From NCBI GenBank assembly GCA_958295495.1, contig OY282352.1, positions 620,001 to 684,000 of the forward strand: a stretch of DNA of 64,000 nt, read 5' to 3'. The DNA is from an uncultured Latescibacterota bacterium. GTDB taxonomy: Bacteria > Latescibacterota > UBA2968 > UBA8231. A program made the position numbers and the translations under genes. The notes beneath the pieces were generated by a model. The model searched no databases and was not told the DNA's origin. It saw only the letters and a list, made by a program, of their open reading frames with translations. Shown here one piece after another: positions 41,380-51,503 of the stretch; position 1 is the stretch's first letter, and the number at the start of each line of letters is the position of its first letter.

Positions 41380-42165
41380 TCACCCCCGCCCGACAAACGG
41401 CATTTTCGTCGCCATGATCGTCATAAACAGCACATTGGTGTCCAGCGGTAGCTCGGCCATCTGCACTACGGCGCGAGCCACGTGTTCGACGTCAAAGCGC
41501 GGCTCAACTACCTTGGAGCCATCGGCCTGCGGCACACCGTCGTTCATCCGCTGCGTCATATCGGTAGCCGCGTTGCCAATGTCGATCTGACCGCAGGCAA
41601 TGTCGTATTTGCGCCCGTCGAGCGAGGTCGATTTGGTGAGTCCGGTAATGGCGTGTTTGGTGGCCGTATAAGGGGCGGAATTGGGACGCGGGGACGCTGC
41701 TGAAACTGAGCCGTTGTTGATAATCCGCCCGCCGCGTGGGTCTTGGTCCTTCATAATTTGGAAGGCCGCTTGGGTGCAGAGGAAGGGGCCGGTCAGGTTG
41801 ACGGCGACGACTTTCTGCCACTGTTCGTATTCGAGGTCTTCCAACAGCACGGCCGGCGCTCCGGCCCCGGCGTTGTTGAACAGCACGTCGAGCCGGCCAA
41901 AGTGCTCGGCGATCTGGGCAAAGAGCGCGTCAACGGCTTGGGGATCGCCGACATCGGTTGGTACCGGCAACATACGGGCACTCGTCCCCGCCAGAGCAGC
42001 CGTTTCCTCTAGGGCATCTTGACGCCGTCCGGCTAGGGCGACTGCATAGCCGGCCTCGGCCAACGCTAGGGCACTGTGGCGGCCAATGCCGCTGCCGGCG
42101 CCCGTGACGAGGGCGACTTTTGCACGTGATGCACTGCCTGAAGGCAGCGAGTAACGCTTTTCCAT
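41380..42165 (-). CDS. Short-chain dehydrogenase/reductase (classical SDR)
   Basis: This 261-residue classical SDR has [10 protein letters not shown] at residues 21-30, NNAGAG, an NGS strand with the catalytic Ser and a YTATKHA (Tyr-x3-Lys) motif. The end [11 protein letters not shown] is typical of this subgroup. It is probably NAD(P)H-dependent oxidation of an alcohol. It is co-transcribed with PhyH 3 downstream and lies below malate synthase G on the same strand (31-bp gap). Confidence 0.92.
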   Translation of the reverse strand: MEKRYSLPSGSASRAKVALVTGAGSGIGRHSALALAEAGYAVALAGRRQDALEETAALAGTSARMLPVPTDVGDPQAVDALFAQIAEHFGRLDVLFNNAGAGAPAVLLEDLEYEQWQKVVAVNLTGPFLCTQAAFQIMKDQDPRGGRIINNGSVSAASPRPNSAPYTATKHAITGLTKSTSLDGRKYDIACGQIDIGNAATDMTQRMNDGVPQADGSKVVEPRFDVEHVARAVVQMAELPLDTNVLFMTIMATKMPFVGRG

Positions 42166-42195
42166 CTGTCGTCTCCTTGAATATGAATGGTGGCT

Positions 42196-44385
42196 CTAGG
42201 CGATTCCTCGGGCGGCCTTCACCTCTCGGCGTCGCCTGTGCAACACATTTTCCGTATATCCGTTCGGTTCGGTTCGGCCGTTGAATACTAGGTCCAGCGC
42301 CGCCTGAAATTCGACGCTGGCGTCGAGGTCGGGTGCCATGGGGCAGTACGCTGGGTCGCCGCTGTTTTGCGCATCAACCACTGCCGCCATGCGCGCAAAG
42401 GTCGCCCGCACCTGCGCCTCGCTGGCGATTTTGTGGTGCAGCCAGTTGGCTAGGTGCTGGCTGGAAATCCGCAAGGTGGCGCGGTCTTCCATCAGGCCGA
42501 TGTGGTCGATGTCCGGCACCTTGGAGCAACCAATGCCTCGGCCGACCCAGCGCACCACGTAGCCCAAAATCCCTTGGGCGTTATTGTCCAACTCCTGCTG
42601 AATCTCCTCGGGGCTGAGCCGGCGATTGAGCACCGGGGGGCTGAGAATCGCGCCGAGCGAGGCTCGCTCCCGTCCGGCTAGCTGGCTGAGACGCTCAAAG
42701 ACCTCAACTTGGTGGTAGTGCAGCGCGTGCAGGGTGGCCGCCGTGGGCGAGGGCACCCAAGCGGTGGTCGCCCCGGCTTGGGGGTGGCCTATCTTGGTCT
42801 CTAGCATCTCGCGCATCCGCTCGGGCATGGTCCACATCCCCTTGCCAATCTGCGCCCTTCCCACCAAGCCGGTTGCGATGCCGACGTCCACATTCCAGTC
42901 CTCATAGGCACTGAGCCAAGGCTGTTCTTTGATTTCCATCTTGGGCAACATGGGACCCAACTCCATGCTGGTGTGAATCTCGTCCCCGGTCCGGTCGAGA
43001 AAGCCGGTGTTGATGAAGACGACGCGCTCGGCGGCGCAGCGGATGCACTCGCTGAGATTGACCGTGGTGCGGCGCTCCTCGTCCATAATGCCGATTTTCA
43101 GGGTGTTTTTACTCAGCCCCAGCACCTCCTCCACCCGTGCAAATAGCTCGACGGTCGCGGCCACTTCGTCCGGCCCGTGCTGTTTGGGCTTCACCACATA
43201 GACGCTGCCGGTCTTGCTGTTGCGGTAGCGGCCGCGGCCCTTGAGGTCGTGGATCGCCGCTAGGCTGAGGACCATGGCGTCGAGGAACCCTTCGGGGATT
43301 TCCGCGCCATCGGCTGTGGTCACCGCGTCCGTGTACATCTGGAGGCCGACGTGGCGCACCAGCAACAAGCTGCGCCCGGGCAGCGTCAAAGTATGGCCGT
43401 TGGGTGCGGTAAATGTGCGGTCGGCGCGCAGGCGGCGCGTCAGGGTTTGCCCGTCCTTGACAAAGGTCGCCTCCAGCGTGCCCTGCATCAGGCCGTTCCA
43501 GTTGCCATAGACAAGGGCCTTGTCCTCGGCATCGACCGCGGCCACGGAATCCTCGCAATCTTGGATGGTGGTAATGGCCGCTTCTAAGAGCACGTCTTTG
43601 ACGCCGGCGCGGTGGGTGCGCCCAATGGGATGGGTGCGGTCGATTTGGATTTCGACGTGCAACCCATTGTGGCGGAGCAAAATGCTGCTCAGCCGATCTC
43701 CTTCGCGCCTATAGCCGACGAACTGCCCGGCGTCTTTGAGGCCGACCTCGCGGTCGCTGGCGAGGCGGGCGTGCAAGGTTTGCTCGCCGCCGGCCTCGCG
43801 CAGAAAAAACTCCACCGCGTCTCGGTACGCCCCCTGTTGGAGGCCCGCGACCGCGTCGAGAAACGCCTCGCTGCGCGCGATGACTTGGGCGCCGCGCTCG
43901 GCTTGGTACTCGCCCGCCGGTACGCGGCCCTCAATCACATCCGTGCCGTACAGGGCGTCGTACAAACTACCCCAGCGCGCATTCGCCGCGTTGAGCGCGT
44001 AGCGCGCATTGTCAACCGGAACGACTAGCTGGGGGCCGGCTAGAGAGGCGATTTCCGGGTCGGTGTTTTCCGTGCGGATCCGCTGTGCGCCGCCCGTGGG
44101 CAGCAAGTACCCGATCTCCTCGAGAAAAGTTCGGTAATCTGTGGGATCCAGCGGCTCGCCGCGCCGCTCTTGGTGATAGGCGTCGATCTGGGCCTGCAAG
44201 GCGTCGCGGCACTGAAGTAGCTGTTGGTTCTTTGGCCCCAAGTCCTTTACAATCCTCCCCAGGGCCGCCCAAAAGCGATTGACGTCCACGCCCGTCCCGG
44301 GCGCAATCTGCTCGGCGACGAGGGCGTAGAGCCGCTGGTCAATGTGCAATCCGCCGCTGGCTATTTTTCTTTCTGCTTCTGCCAT
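42196..44385 (-). CDS. glcB: Malate synthase G
   Basis: This 729-residue full-length isoform G condenses glyoxylate with acetyl-CoA to malate. Diagnostic segments are [41 protein letters not shown], the loop [17 protein letters not shown] and [20 protein letters not shown] near the active site. The C-terminal NGYTEN region is also present. No isocitrate lyase is in the window, so it may serve glyoxylate arising from glycolate, purine or sugar catabolism. It is followed by SDR and PhyH genes. Confidence 0.96.
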   Translation of the reverse strand: MAEAERKIASGGLHIDQRLYALVAEQIAPGTGVDVNRFWAALGRIVKDLGPKNQQLLQCRDALQAQIDAYHQERRGEPLDPTDYRTFLEEIGYLLPTGGAQRIRTENTDPEIASLAGPQLVVPVDNARYALNAANARWGSLYDALYGTDVIEGRVPAGEYQAERGAQVIARSEAFLDAVAGLQQGAYRDAVEFFLREAGGEQTLHARLASDREVGLKDAGQFVGYRREGDRLSSILLRHNGLHVEIQIDRTHPIGRTHRAGVKDVLLEAAITTIQDCEDSVAAVDAEDKALVYGNWNGLMQGTLEATFVKDGQTLTRRLRADRTFTAPNGHTLTLPGRSLLLVRHVGLQMYTDAVTTADGAEIPEGFLDAMVLSLAAIHDLKGRGRYRNSKTGSVYVVKPKQHGPDEVAATVELFARVEEVLGLSKNTLKIGIMDEERRTTVNLSECIRCAAERVVFINTGFLDRTGDEIHTSMELGPMLPKMEIKEQPWLSAYEDWNVDVGIATGLVGRAQIGKGMWTMPERMREMLETKIGHPQAGATTAWVPSPTAATLHALHYHQVEVFERLSQLAGRERASLGAILSPPVLNRRLSPEEIQQELDNNAQGILGYVVRWVGRGIGCSKVPDIDHIGLMEDRATLRISSQHLANWLHHKIASEAQVRATFARMAAVVDAQNSGDPAYCPMAPDLDASVEFQAALDLVFNGRTEPNGYTENVLHRRRREVKAARGIA

Positions 44386-44506
44386 GATGTGCTCCGTTTG
44401 ATTTTGCCGAGCAAGAGTATAACCATTTGTGTTGTGGCGCGCGCGACCTATGATGGGCAGGTTGAGTGGACAGGATGGACAGGATGGATGGGATTTGGAT
44501 AGCTTG

Positions 44507-44522
44507 TAGGTGCTAGCACCTA
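44507..44522. promoter_or_regulatory. 16-bp perfect palindrome upstream of PhyH 4
   Basis: TAGGTGCTAGCACCTA reads identically on both strands, in the divergent region between glcB and the PhyH gene (start 44562). It is a good candidate operator for a dimeric repressor; no T-run follows. Short direct repeats of GGACAGGAT lie just before it (44467-44485). Confidence 0.5.
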
Positions 44523-44561
44523 ATCATAGGGACAGGCCGCACCCCTACCGAGGAGGAGACC

Positions 44562-45473
44562 ATGCACTACGACCCATGCCAACGCACCTTTGACTGTGCG
44601 CCGACGCTCACCGACTCCGAGGTCCTCGAATTCTGCCGCGAGGGCCATCTTTTGCTCAAAGGCGTTGTGTCCGACGAGATCAACCAGCGCACCTGTGCTT
44701 GGCTCGACGGCGATATTCCGGCCAACCCGAGCTACATCCCCGACGGCCTGACTGCGGCCGACCTCGACCGCATCCGCTTCACTCACGAGCCGAGTTCCAT
44801 CTTCTTGGAGGATTGGTTCATTGAGCACGTCCTGCTCAACCCCCAGTTAGCCGGTGCCATGCGCTCGCTCTTAGGCCCCAACGTCGGCCTGCCGGTCCTA
44901 GCCAGCCACCACCGGGTCGAATGCCCGGCTGAACCCCAAGGCTGGCACCAAGACGCCGATCACCTCTTCGGCCCTGAGCTTCGCTTCTTGGAGGTTTTCT
45001 ACTTTCCCCAAGACACGCCCATGGAGTTGGGGCCGACCGAGCTGGTGCCTCGCTCGCACATCCAACCAGTATCCCGCGACAGCCAAGAAGGGGGCGTGTT
45101 TTGCGACGGCCCGGCCGGCACCATCGGGATCCATCACCAGAGCATCCTCCATCGCCGCGGCAAGTCCACCGCCAAGGGCCTCCGCCGGATGCTCAAGTAC
45201 AATTACTGGCGCACGGCACCTCCCCAGCGCAACTGGATCGTCGAGGAGGACTTCGATTTCCAGCGAGCGTATTACGGTGGGCACGGCACGGCGCGCTACT
45301 ATGCCCATATATTCTATTGGCTCTGCGGCAAGGGCGATCAGTTTCGCATTATCGGCGGTCAGGCTTGGCCTTGGCAGACCGCAAACCAAATCGGGCCTTC
45401 CTATGGTTTTGACGCCGCGGAAGGCTACCAGCCCAATTGGCGCCGGGACAACCCCGATGGGTACGCGCGTTGA
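44562..45473 (+). CDS. Phytanoyl-CoA dioxygenase (PhyH)-like protein 4
   Basis: This 303-residue protein has the iron motif GWHQDADHLFG (HxD), the turn LGPTELVPRSHIQ and a distal IHHQSILHRRGKS His with a following Arg. The extended C-terminus contains aromatic-rich WLCGKGDQFRIIGGQAWPW. Its RBS (GAGGAGG) is good. It is divergent from malate synthase G and preceded by a palindromic site. Confidence 0.9.
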   Translation: MHYDPCQRTFDCAPTLTDSEVLEFCREGHLLLKGVVSDEINQRTCAWLDGDIPANPSYIPDGLTAADLDRIRFTHEPSSIFLEDWFIEHVLLNPQLAGAMRSLLGPNVGLPVLASHHRVECPAEPQGWHQDADHLFGPELRFLEVFYFPQDTPMELGPTELVPRSHIQPVSRDSQEGGVFCDGPAGTIGIHHQSILHRRGKSTAKGLRRMLKYNYWRTAPPQRNWIVEEDFDFQRAYYGGHGTARYYAHIFYWLCGKGDQFRIIGGQAWPWQTANQIGPSYGFDAAEGYQPNWRRDNPDGYAR

Positions 45474-46094
45474 TTGATTGGACGAGTGGCGTTGGTGAGG
45501 ATGGTTGAGTGGGCCCTGGCCGCCTCCAACAGGAGGGCCCATCGCTAGGAGAGGCAGGGGCAGGGCACCGACCCGGCGGGTGTGGGGCGGTACTGATTAA
45601 AGCCACATTCCCCGTCTAGTTACGGGAGCCTCCGCGCTCGTCGAGCAAGCTTTGGCAGAACCCGGATCTATTCACGGGGGGATACACCGCGCCCCTGCTG
45701 AAAGCGGCGAACGGAAGAGACGCGAAGCCCTGTTGCTGATGCGCTAAAAGGCTCCCGGTGCTGAGTGGTCAGCCGCTATGTCGTTGAATGGCTTTGTCGG
45801 ATAGTTGGGTTCTCATCCCTGAGATGCGCGTTACAGTGCGCGTCGCGTCTGGGCTAGGTGCCGTCACATCCCTTGTCGAAGGGCAGGAAGTGGGTCGCGT
45901 CGCCAGCTAGTCACGTGGTCATGCACACGCATTCGGTATCAACGGCAAAATGGACGAGTGGGCGGCGTTTGAACTCGAAGATCGGCTCGCGGGGTCGCGG
46001 TCGAAGCCCTCGCGGGGAATGGAGACGTAGCCGTTCTAAAGCAGATGCGCTTCGATGACGACCTTGAAGGCGGCCTCGGAGTGCCGGGAGGCGC
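45474..46094. other. 621-bp gap without a supported gene
   Basis: It lies between convergent PhyH 4 and the HNH gene. I see no coding frame with family features. A strong nested hairpin lies at 45510-45541 (TGGGCCCT...AGGGCCCA enclosing CCTCC-AACA-GGAGG), without a T-run. A smaller stem GCGCG...GCGC lies near 45825-45845. The base composition and structure suggest decayed sequence or a non-coding RNA; nothing is recognised. Confidence 0.4.
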
Positions 46095-46745
46095 TCATGC
46101 GGGCAGCCTCTTCAAGCGTTGATCCAACCACCAGACAGCGATTTGGCAGAAGGGTTCCAATTCCCCTATGCCGGAAGCATACTCTTCCCGTTTTTGAATC
46201 AAGTGTTGGCGCGGCACGGGGCCGCCTATCCGAGCCTTCTGGCGCTTCCACCCATCGAGAACGCTATCCAAGATGGCTTTCCGCTTGTTCTTTAAGACAG
46301 GAAGATTGAGGTTCAACACGTCATCGATCTGCTCGTCAAAATCCTTATCATCGGCGCGGACTGAGCCGTCGGGTTCGTAGCGAACCCGATTCTGGATGTG
46401 GTGATCGGGATTTGCGGGATTCCATTTCAAGTCCTTGTCGCCCTTCTTCGTATCGCAGTGCTGACGACGCGCTGGCTGTCCCTCGCCTCCGAGGCATGCG
46501 CCGAGGAGGTTGGCGTAGTTGAGTTGCCTATCGGGATAGCGGGCTTGGCTTTGCCAATGCTCGATCTTCATCGACTTCCCGTCGGGACGAATGCGGCTCA
46601 TGCAGTAGCAGCATAGCCCTCGCTGTTCTCTCTCCAGCGCTCCCCGAAGCCCATCCTTGTCCGTGTAATTGTCGTAGTCGCTATGCGTTTTCGCACGATG
46701 CTCTGTAAGACTTCGCGGTTCTACACCCTTCAAGATCGTTCTCAT
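46095..46745 (-). CDS. PtuB-like / retron-type HNH endonuclease (TIGR02646-like)
   Basis: This 216-residue HNH nuclease has zinc-knuckle CCYC at residues 45-48, IEHW at 61-64 (the catalytic His region), LNYANLLGACLGGEG and HCDTKKGD at 96-103. This arrangement is the family called retron system HNH endonuclease, also PtuB of the Septu defence system. Its start overlaps the upstream ATPase stop by 4 nt, as expected for a PtuAB pair. No reverse transcriptase is nearby. It is the last gene of the hsdM-hsdS-ATPase-HNH operon and the likely toxic effector. Confidence 0.85.
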   Translation of the reverse strand: MRTILKGVEPRSLTEHRAKTHSDYDNYTDKDGLRGALEREQRGLCCYCMSRIRPDGKSMKIEHWQSQARYPDRQLNYANLLGACLGGEGQPARRQHCDTKKGDKDLKWNPANPDHHIQNRVRYEPDGSVRADDKDFDEQIDDVLNLNLPVLKNKRKAILDSVLDGWKRQKARIGGPVPRQHLIQKREEYASGIGELEPFCQIAVWWLDQRLKRLPA

Positions 46746-47995
46746 TCTTCTCCCTCCATGAAGTCGAGAAGTGTCCGCAGCCGCGTTACTTCGGGATCTC
46801 CATCTCCGAGGTGCCCAACGAGTTGCTCTACTAAGTCTCGGGCTTGGTTAAATTGCTCTTTTCCGATCACCTGCGACACATTAGACAGCAATTCCTTCAC
46901 CTCCGTTGCTCGCGGATCAGCGTCCATGATTTCTTCCAGAACTCGGCTCGAATCAACGCCAAAGGAGTAGGGCGGCGAGTAAACCTCGCCGTCCGAAATG
47001 ATATGGATGCGTTCGTGCGGCACTTCGCCGATTACCTGCGGCGAGTGGGTTGTAGCGATAAACTGGCAGCGTGGAAAAATGGTGGTCAGGTTGTGGACGA
47101 TCTGCCGCTGCCACTTAGGATGCAGGTGCAGGTCAATCTCGTCGATCAGGACGACCGCTTCAGCTTTGGAGGCTGGGTCGGTGAAATTGGGGTTGGCCTG
47201 TGCAAGCCGCCGGGTCAGGTCCAATACGAGGGCCAGTATCCCGCGTTCTCCATCTGAGAGCTGCTGGACAGGGATTGTCTTGGAGTCCCGATCGATCAAG
47301 ATATGCGGGCTATCCTCACCTCCCAGCCGCAAATTCGCGTAGCCTGGAAGGAAGCGCCTCACAGTATCTTCGCAGGCGACCAGTACTCGCTCGGCGGCTA
47401 GATGCTCGCTGCGCATGGATTCTTGGACCTCCAGCCAAGCACCGAACTCGCCGAGCCGAAGCTCGCGATCGGCGAAGGAGTCCGCGAACGCCGCGGCGAC
47501 CTGTCCTGCAGCCACATCCTTTCCCGGAGTCCGTTCGGACGGCACTGCGCGATTGGTCGAAAAGAATACTGCAAGCGGCCTTCCGCCGGGCTCATCGCCG
47601 GATACAGTGGACGGCGCATCACCAATGAACTCCGTCCTCTCCGGCGTATCGTGAACCTGCTCTCGCGGCAGTCCCGCCTTTTTCTTTTGCGGAGTGCTCA
47701 TCTCGCGTGGCTTGTGGACGAGGTAGCTGTACTCCTGTTGGCCCATTCGGACGTCGCACTCGACCGTAAGGGAGTCGGCCCCGATACGGATGTCGTCGCC
47801 TGAGAACGCTTCGACCCGGCTTCGCAGCTTATTCGCCCGTTTCACCACCGCCGAGAGGCAGACGCCCAGTGCATCTAGAACGCTCGTTTTGCCGACCCCG
47901 TTCACTCCGACGATGAGGTTGAAGCCCGGCTGGAAGCGGAACTCGACGGCCTCGATGGCGCGGAGGTTTGCGAGCTTGAGACGTGTGGCGATCAT
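46742..47995 (-). CDS. PtuA-like AAA (SMC/ABC-type) ATPase
   Basis: This 417-residue protein is of the RecF/OLD-like ATPase class. Walker A GVNGVGKT is at 30-37, the ABC-type signature LSDGERG at 246-252, Walker B VVLIDEID at 281-288, and the His switch THS at 316-318. It lacks a TOPRIM domain, separating it from OLD nucleases. With the next gene it forms the ATPase-HNH pair typical of Septu and of retron effectors. Four-base overlaps with hsdS and the HNH gene indicate a single operon. Confidence 0.85.
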   Translation of the reverse strand: MIATRLKLANLRAIEAVEFRFQPGFNLIVGVNGVGKTSVLDALGVCLSAVVKRANKLRSRVEAFSGDDIRIGADSLTVECDVRMGQQEYSYLVHKPREMSTPQKKKAGLPREQVHDTPERTEFIGDAPSTVSGDEPGGRPLAVFFSTNRAVPSERTPGKDVAAGQVAAAFADSFADRELRLGEFGAWLEVQESMRSEHLAAERVLVACEDTVRRFLPGYANLRLGGEDSPHILIDRDSKTIPVQQLSDGERGILALVLDLTRRLAQANPNFTDPASKAEAVVLIDEIDLHLHPKWQRQIVHNLTTIFPRCQFIATTHSPQVIGEVPHERIHIISDGEVYSPPYSFGVDSSRVLEEIMDADPRATEVKELLSNVSQVIGKEQFNQARDLVEQLVGHLGDGDPEVTRLRTLLDFMEGEE

Positions 47996-49278
47996 GCGGT
48001 GCTCCCTACGTCGATTTGCCCGGTCACGGCTGCGGCGATGAGGGCAGATCGGCGTTCTTTGAGGAGTGCGATTGTACTCTCCGCCGCAGCTTGCAAGTCA
48101 TCTATCTTTTTATGTTCGGTCTCCAAGAACTCGACGATCTGTTGCTGTTCCGAGAGTGGTGGCACAGGAAGAAGGACCTCAAAGAATCCCTCGGGATAGA
48201 GACGGAGCCGAGAGGACCAGACGCCCTTGGAGTAGCGAATGACCTCCTGAGCGAACGCCGACAAACGCACCAAGGCACCGACATAACTCGGATCAAGACG
48301 CGCTCTAGGCTCATAGACGTTATAGGCCGGACTAACGATGCCTTCTAAGGACGACACACCCATCGCGCCCATCCATGCCCACATTGTATTGATTACGAGA
48401 TCGCCCGAGAGGCAGATTTTGTATCCCTCTTTTGTCGCCGCCTCAAACATGTTGACGTCCTTCTCTGAACGAAGAGTCACGCCAGTGAGGTGCGACACAG
48501 TGAGGAGCTCCTCTTCTCCCGCATCGGAACGTTCATCGCGTTCCCTGAACAACCATCTCGCACGTTCAGTCTCCCAATGCGCCGGGATTTCGCCCAGCCA
48601 AGGGACGCCCGAGTCGCGGAGCGGGACGTTTGGATCGAGGCCGCGGGTGACGGCGCGGGTGATGATCGCACGGCGCTTCTCGGCCAGCAGTTCGAGCAAC
48701 CGCTCCTTTTCCGCCACCAGTGCATCGAGCCGCGCTGTCTCGCGGTCGAGGTAGTCGGCGATGGCGTACTGTTTTGAAAGCGGCGGCACCGGCAACGTGA
48801 CAGCCCCTATCTCAGACCTTGCTAGCCCAAAGCGAGTTACTCCATTCGCAGCAAGTTCCAGTTGGACACCTATCGGCTTTGCTTGGAGGCACCGGAGCAG
48901 GAATGCACCTGCCAATTGGTGGCGACGGGGACGAAGAAGCGCGAGGTGATAACCGCACACAAGGTCGTCGGCTGTTTCCCGGACAAGTGCGGGGACACCT
49001 ATGTCATCCCATGATTCTGAATCCTTCGTGATGACAACATCGCCGACTTGTAAGCCGAACTTTTCGATCTCGTCTTCGGTCGCTGTTGCCTGCATGAAGT
49101 CGAGGCTCATAAAAATGAAATCGTTGTTGTAAACGTCCGTGTAATTGCACAATCGAACCGGTATTTCGTGGTCAACCGACAATTTATCGACGTTGCTCAC
49201 CACATAATCAGTCGTCGCCCTAAGCGGCTTCACTTGCCACGACTCAGGCAGAGAGTTGACCCAAGCGAGGTGGCTCAC
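47992..49278 (-). CDS. hsdS: Type I specificity subunit (HsdS) of the second locus
   Basis: This 428-residue protein has two target-recognition domains: LAWVNSLPESWQVKPL to ~residue 170, and RDSGVPWLGEIPAHWETERA to ~370. Each is followed by conserved helices (KQYAIADYLDRETARLDALV and EQQQIVEFLETEHKKIDDL). The GVPWLGEIPxHW start of the second domain is a signature of HsdS. It overlaps both neighbours by 4 nt. It directs the second HsdM to a sequence different from that of the first system; the two HsdS proteins are not close. Confidence 0.92.
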   Translation of the reverse strand: MSHLAWVNSLPESWQVKPLRATTDYVVSNVDKLSVDHEIPVRLCNYTDVYNNDFIFMSLDFMQATATEDEIEKFGLQVGDVVITKDSESWDDIGVPALVRETADDLVCGYHLALLRPRRHQLAGAFLLRCLQAKPIGVQLELAANGVTRFGLARSEIGAVTLPVPPLSKQYAIADYLDRETARLDALVAEKERLLELLAEKRRAIITRAVTRGLDPNVPLRDSGVPWLGEIPAHWETERARWLFRERDERSDAGEEELLTVSHLTGVTLRSEKDVNMFEAATKEGYKICLSGDLVINTMWAWMGAMGVSSLEGIVSPAYNVYEPRARLDPSYVGALVRLSAFAQEVIRYSKGVWSSRLRLYPEGFFEVLLPVPPLSEQQQIVEFLETEHKKIDDLQAAAESTIALLKERRSALIAAAVTGQIDVGSTA

Positions 49279-51260
49279 TCGGTCACCTCCCTTAGCAGCC
49301 GCACGATCTTCTCTTCCGCCTCCTTCAAATCCGCGTCAATCTCCTCCAGCGGGCGCGGCGGCGTGTACTGGTAGAAGTGGCGGTTGAAATTGATCTCGTA
49401 GCCGACTTTGTCCTTGTCGCGGTCCATATAGGCGTCGGGGACGTGAGGCCGCACCTCGCGCTCGAAATAGGCGTCAATGTCGTCCTTGAGCGGCACATTC
49501 TCGAAATCGCGCAGATCGGCGTCAGGCTCGTAGCCGTTCTCCCGGCCATCCTTCCTGACCGGCTCGGCCTGCGCATCCTTCTCGGTAAAGACAGTTCGGA
49601 AGAGCCTCTGTTCCGCCTTCTTCCAGCGCGATTGGCGCTCGTGCAGGAGAGCCGCGATGCGCTCCCATGTCGCATTCCAGTCGTACGCTGGCTCGCGTCC
49701 CAACGCCTTGTCGATGGCCTGCACATCGTCGAGCAGGTACGGGCAGGCATCGAGAAAACGGGCCTTGTCTACTATGGTCATCTGGTAGCGCAAGCGCAGG
49801 GGGCGCTCCACGGTCACGCGTGTGTAACCTAAGTCAGCGTTGTCGAAGAGTTTGGAACGCTCGCTATCCTCAAAGCGACCGTATAACCGCACAATTTCCT
49901 CAATTTGCTCTGCGGCGATATGGCGGCGTTTGTCGCCAAGGCGGCGCTTGTTGTCTTCACTCCCGCCCGGGGTCCACAAGTCGCGGGCGTCGAGAAACTG
50001 AATTTTCTCCCGCCGCCGCTCCTCTTTGCGGTTGGTGACGATCCAGACATAGGTGCCGATGCCGGTGTTGTAGAACATCTGCTCTGGAAGGGCGATGATC
50101 GCTTCGAGCCGGTCTTTCTTGATGATCCACTCGCGAATGTTGCTCTCGCCGGAGCCAGCACCACCGGTAAAAAGCGGCGAGCCGCTGAACACGATGGCCA
50201 AGCGCGAGCCGTGCTTGTGCTCGTCCGGGTGCACCGGCTCAAACTTGTGGATTATATGTTGCAAGAAAAGCAGCGAGCCGTCATTCACGCGCGGAAGCCC
50301 CGCGCCGAAGCGACCCGCGAATCCGAGCTTGTCGTGCTGACTCTGTATCTCATTCTTCTGCCTTTTCCAGTCCACTCCAAAGGGCGGATTGGTGAGGAAG
50401 TAGTCGAAGGTCTCCTCCGCGAATTGATCCTCCGTAAGGCTGTCGCCTAAGCGGATGCTGTCGCCGCCACCGTTGTGGTCAACCTGCTTCATCAACATAT
50501 CAGAGGCTGCGGTAGCAAAGGCGCGATAGTTGTAGTCCTGCCCATATACGTAAAGCTGTGCGTCTCTGTGGTGATCTCGCAGGTAGTTTTGCGCCTCGGC
50601 CAACATGCCGCCGGTGCCGCAAGCGGGGTCGAGGAGCGTACGCACAGTGCCGGGCGTGGCGAGCAGTTCGTCGTCGCGAATGAAGAGGATGCTCACCATC
50701 AGCCGGATGACTTCGCGCGGCGTGAAGTGGTCGCCGACGGTCTCGTTCGCCAACTCGTTGAAGCGGCGGATGAGGTTCTCGAAGAGGAGTCCCATCTGCT
50801 CGTTCGGGACGCTATCGGGGTGCAGGTCCACGTCGCAGAACTTTGAGACGACGAGGTACAGGATATTGGCCTCCTGCATCTTCTCGATTTCCGTCTCGAA
50901 CTCGAAGCACTCGAAGATGCGGCGCACGTTGGCCGAAAAGCCTTGGATGTAACTGTCGAGGTGCTGGGCAATGTTGTCTGGGTCGCCCTTGAGCTTCTCG
51001 AAATCGAGCGGCGAGTGGTTGTGGAAGCGCTGGCCGGCAGCCCTGTTCAGTCTGGCGTCGAGTGCGCCGCCATCGAGCCTACCACCCCAGCGGCTGTACT
51101 CGGCCAGAACCTTGGGCTTGGTCGGAGCGAGTACGCAGTCGAACCGCCGCAGCACGGTCATAGGCAGCATGACGCGCCCGTACTGGGGCGGACGGTAAGG
51201 GCCGCGTAGCAGGTCGGCGATCTGCCAGATCAGGTTGGCGAAAAAGCTGTGGTCAGGCAT
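49275..51260 (-). CDS. hsdM: Type I DNA methyltransferase subunit (HsdM) of the second locus
   Basis: This 661-residue protein has an N-terminal helical HsdM_N-like domain, SAM motif DPACGTGG at 211-218 and catalytic NPPF at 291-294. A C-terminal charged extension contains NFNRHFYQYTPPRPLEEIDADL, cut to its conserved FNRHFY start. It is the first gene of the four-gene operon. No HsdR is encoded in the locus; the downstream genes are the ATPase and HNH instead. Confidence 0.92.
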   Translation of the reverse strand: MPDHSFFANLIWQIADLLRGPYRPPQYGRVMLPMTVLRRFDCVLAPTKPKVLAEYSRWGGRLDGGALDARLNRAAGQRFHNHSPLDFEKLKGDPDNIAQHLDSYIQGFSANVRRIFECFEFETEIEKMQEANILYLVVSKFCDVDLHPDSVPNEQMGLLFENLIRRFNELANETVGDHFTPREVIRLMVSILFIRDDELLATPGTVRTLLDPACGTGGMLAEAQNYLRDHHRDAQLYVYGQDYNYRAFATAASDMLMKQVDHNGGGDSIRLGDSLTEDQFAEETFDYFLTNPPFGVDWKRQKNEIQSQHDKLGFAGRFGAGLPRVNDGSLLFLQHIIHKFEPVHPDEHKHGSRLAIVFSGSPLFTGGAGSGESNIREWIIKKDRLEAIIALPEQMFYNTGIGTYVWIVTNRKEERRREKIQFLDARDLWTPGGSEDNKRRLGDKRRHIAAEQIEEIVRLYGRFEDSERSKLFDNADLGYTRVTVERPLRLRYQMTIVDKARFLDACPYLLDDVQAIDKALGREPAYDWNATWERIAALLHERQSRWKKAEQRLFRTVFTEKDAQAEPVRKDGRENGYEPDADLRDFENVPLKDDIDAYFEREVRPHVPDAYMDRDKDKVGYEINFNRHFYQYTPPRPLEEIDADLKEAEEKIVRLLREVTE

Positions 51261-51503
51261 GAGTACGCACGTTTAAGACGCTTGTTGCCGTCCCGCGTCC
51301 TGCTCAATGGCATCTTTCATAGTGTGCTTCCAGCCTCTCTGTATTGGCTTCCGAATGGGCATGGTCGGGTCCACAGTATGCCGGATTTTCGGCCAAGGCG
51401 ATGAGCTATGTTTTTCCAATAACGCCCAAACGGAATCGGCCAGCAAGATGAGGATTTGGGCCTCCCAAAGCGGAGACGATACCCAACGACGGCGCTGTTG
51501 GCA

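Noticed and set aside
45474..46094. Possible retron msr-msd RNA or group II intron remnant next to the retron-type HNH gene
   Set aside because: No reverse transcriptase frame, no domain V-like motif and no facing msr/msd inverted repeats could be found; only isolated hairpins are visible.
46742..47995. OLD-family nuclease (Gabija-like GajA)
   Set aside because: The ATPase ends about 100 residues after Walker B with no TOPRIM domain, and the partner is an HNH protein, not a UvrD-like helicase.
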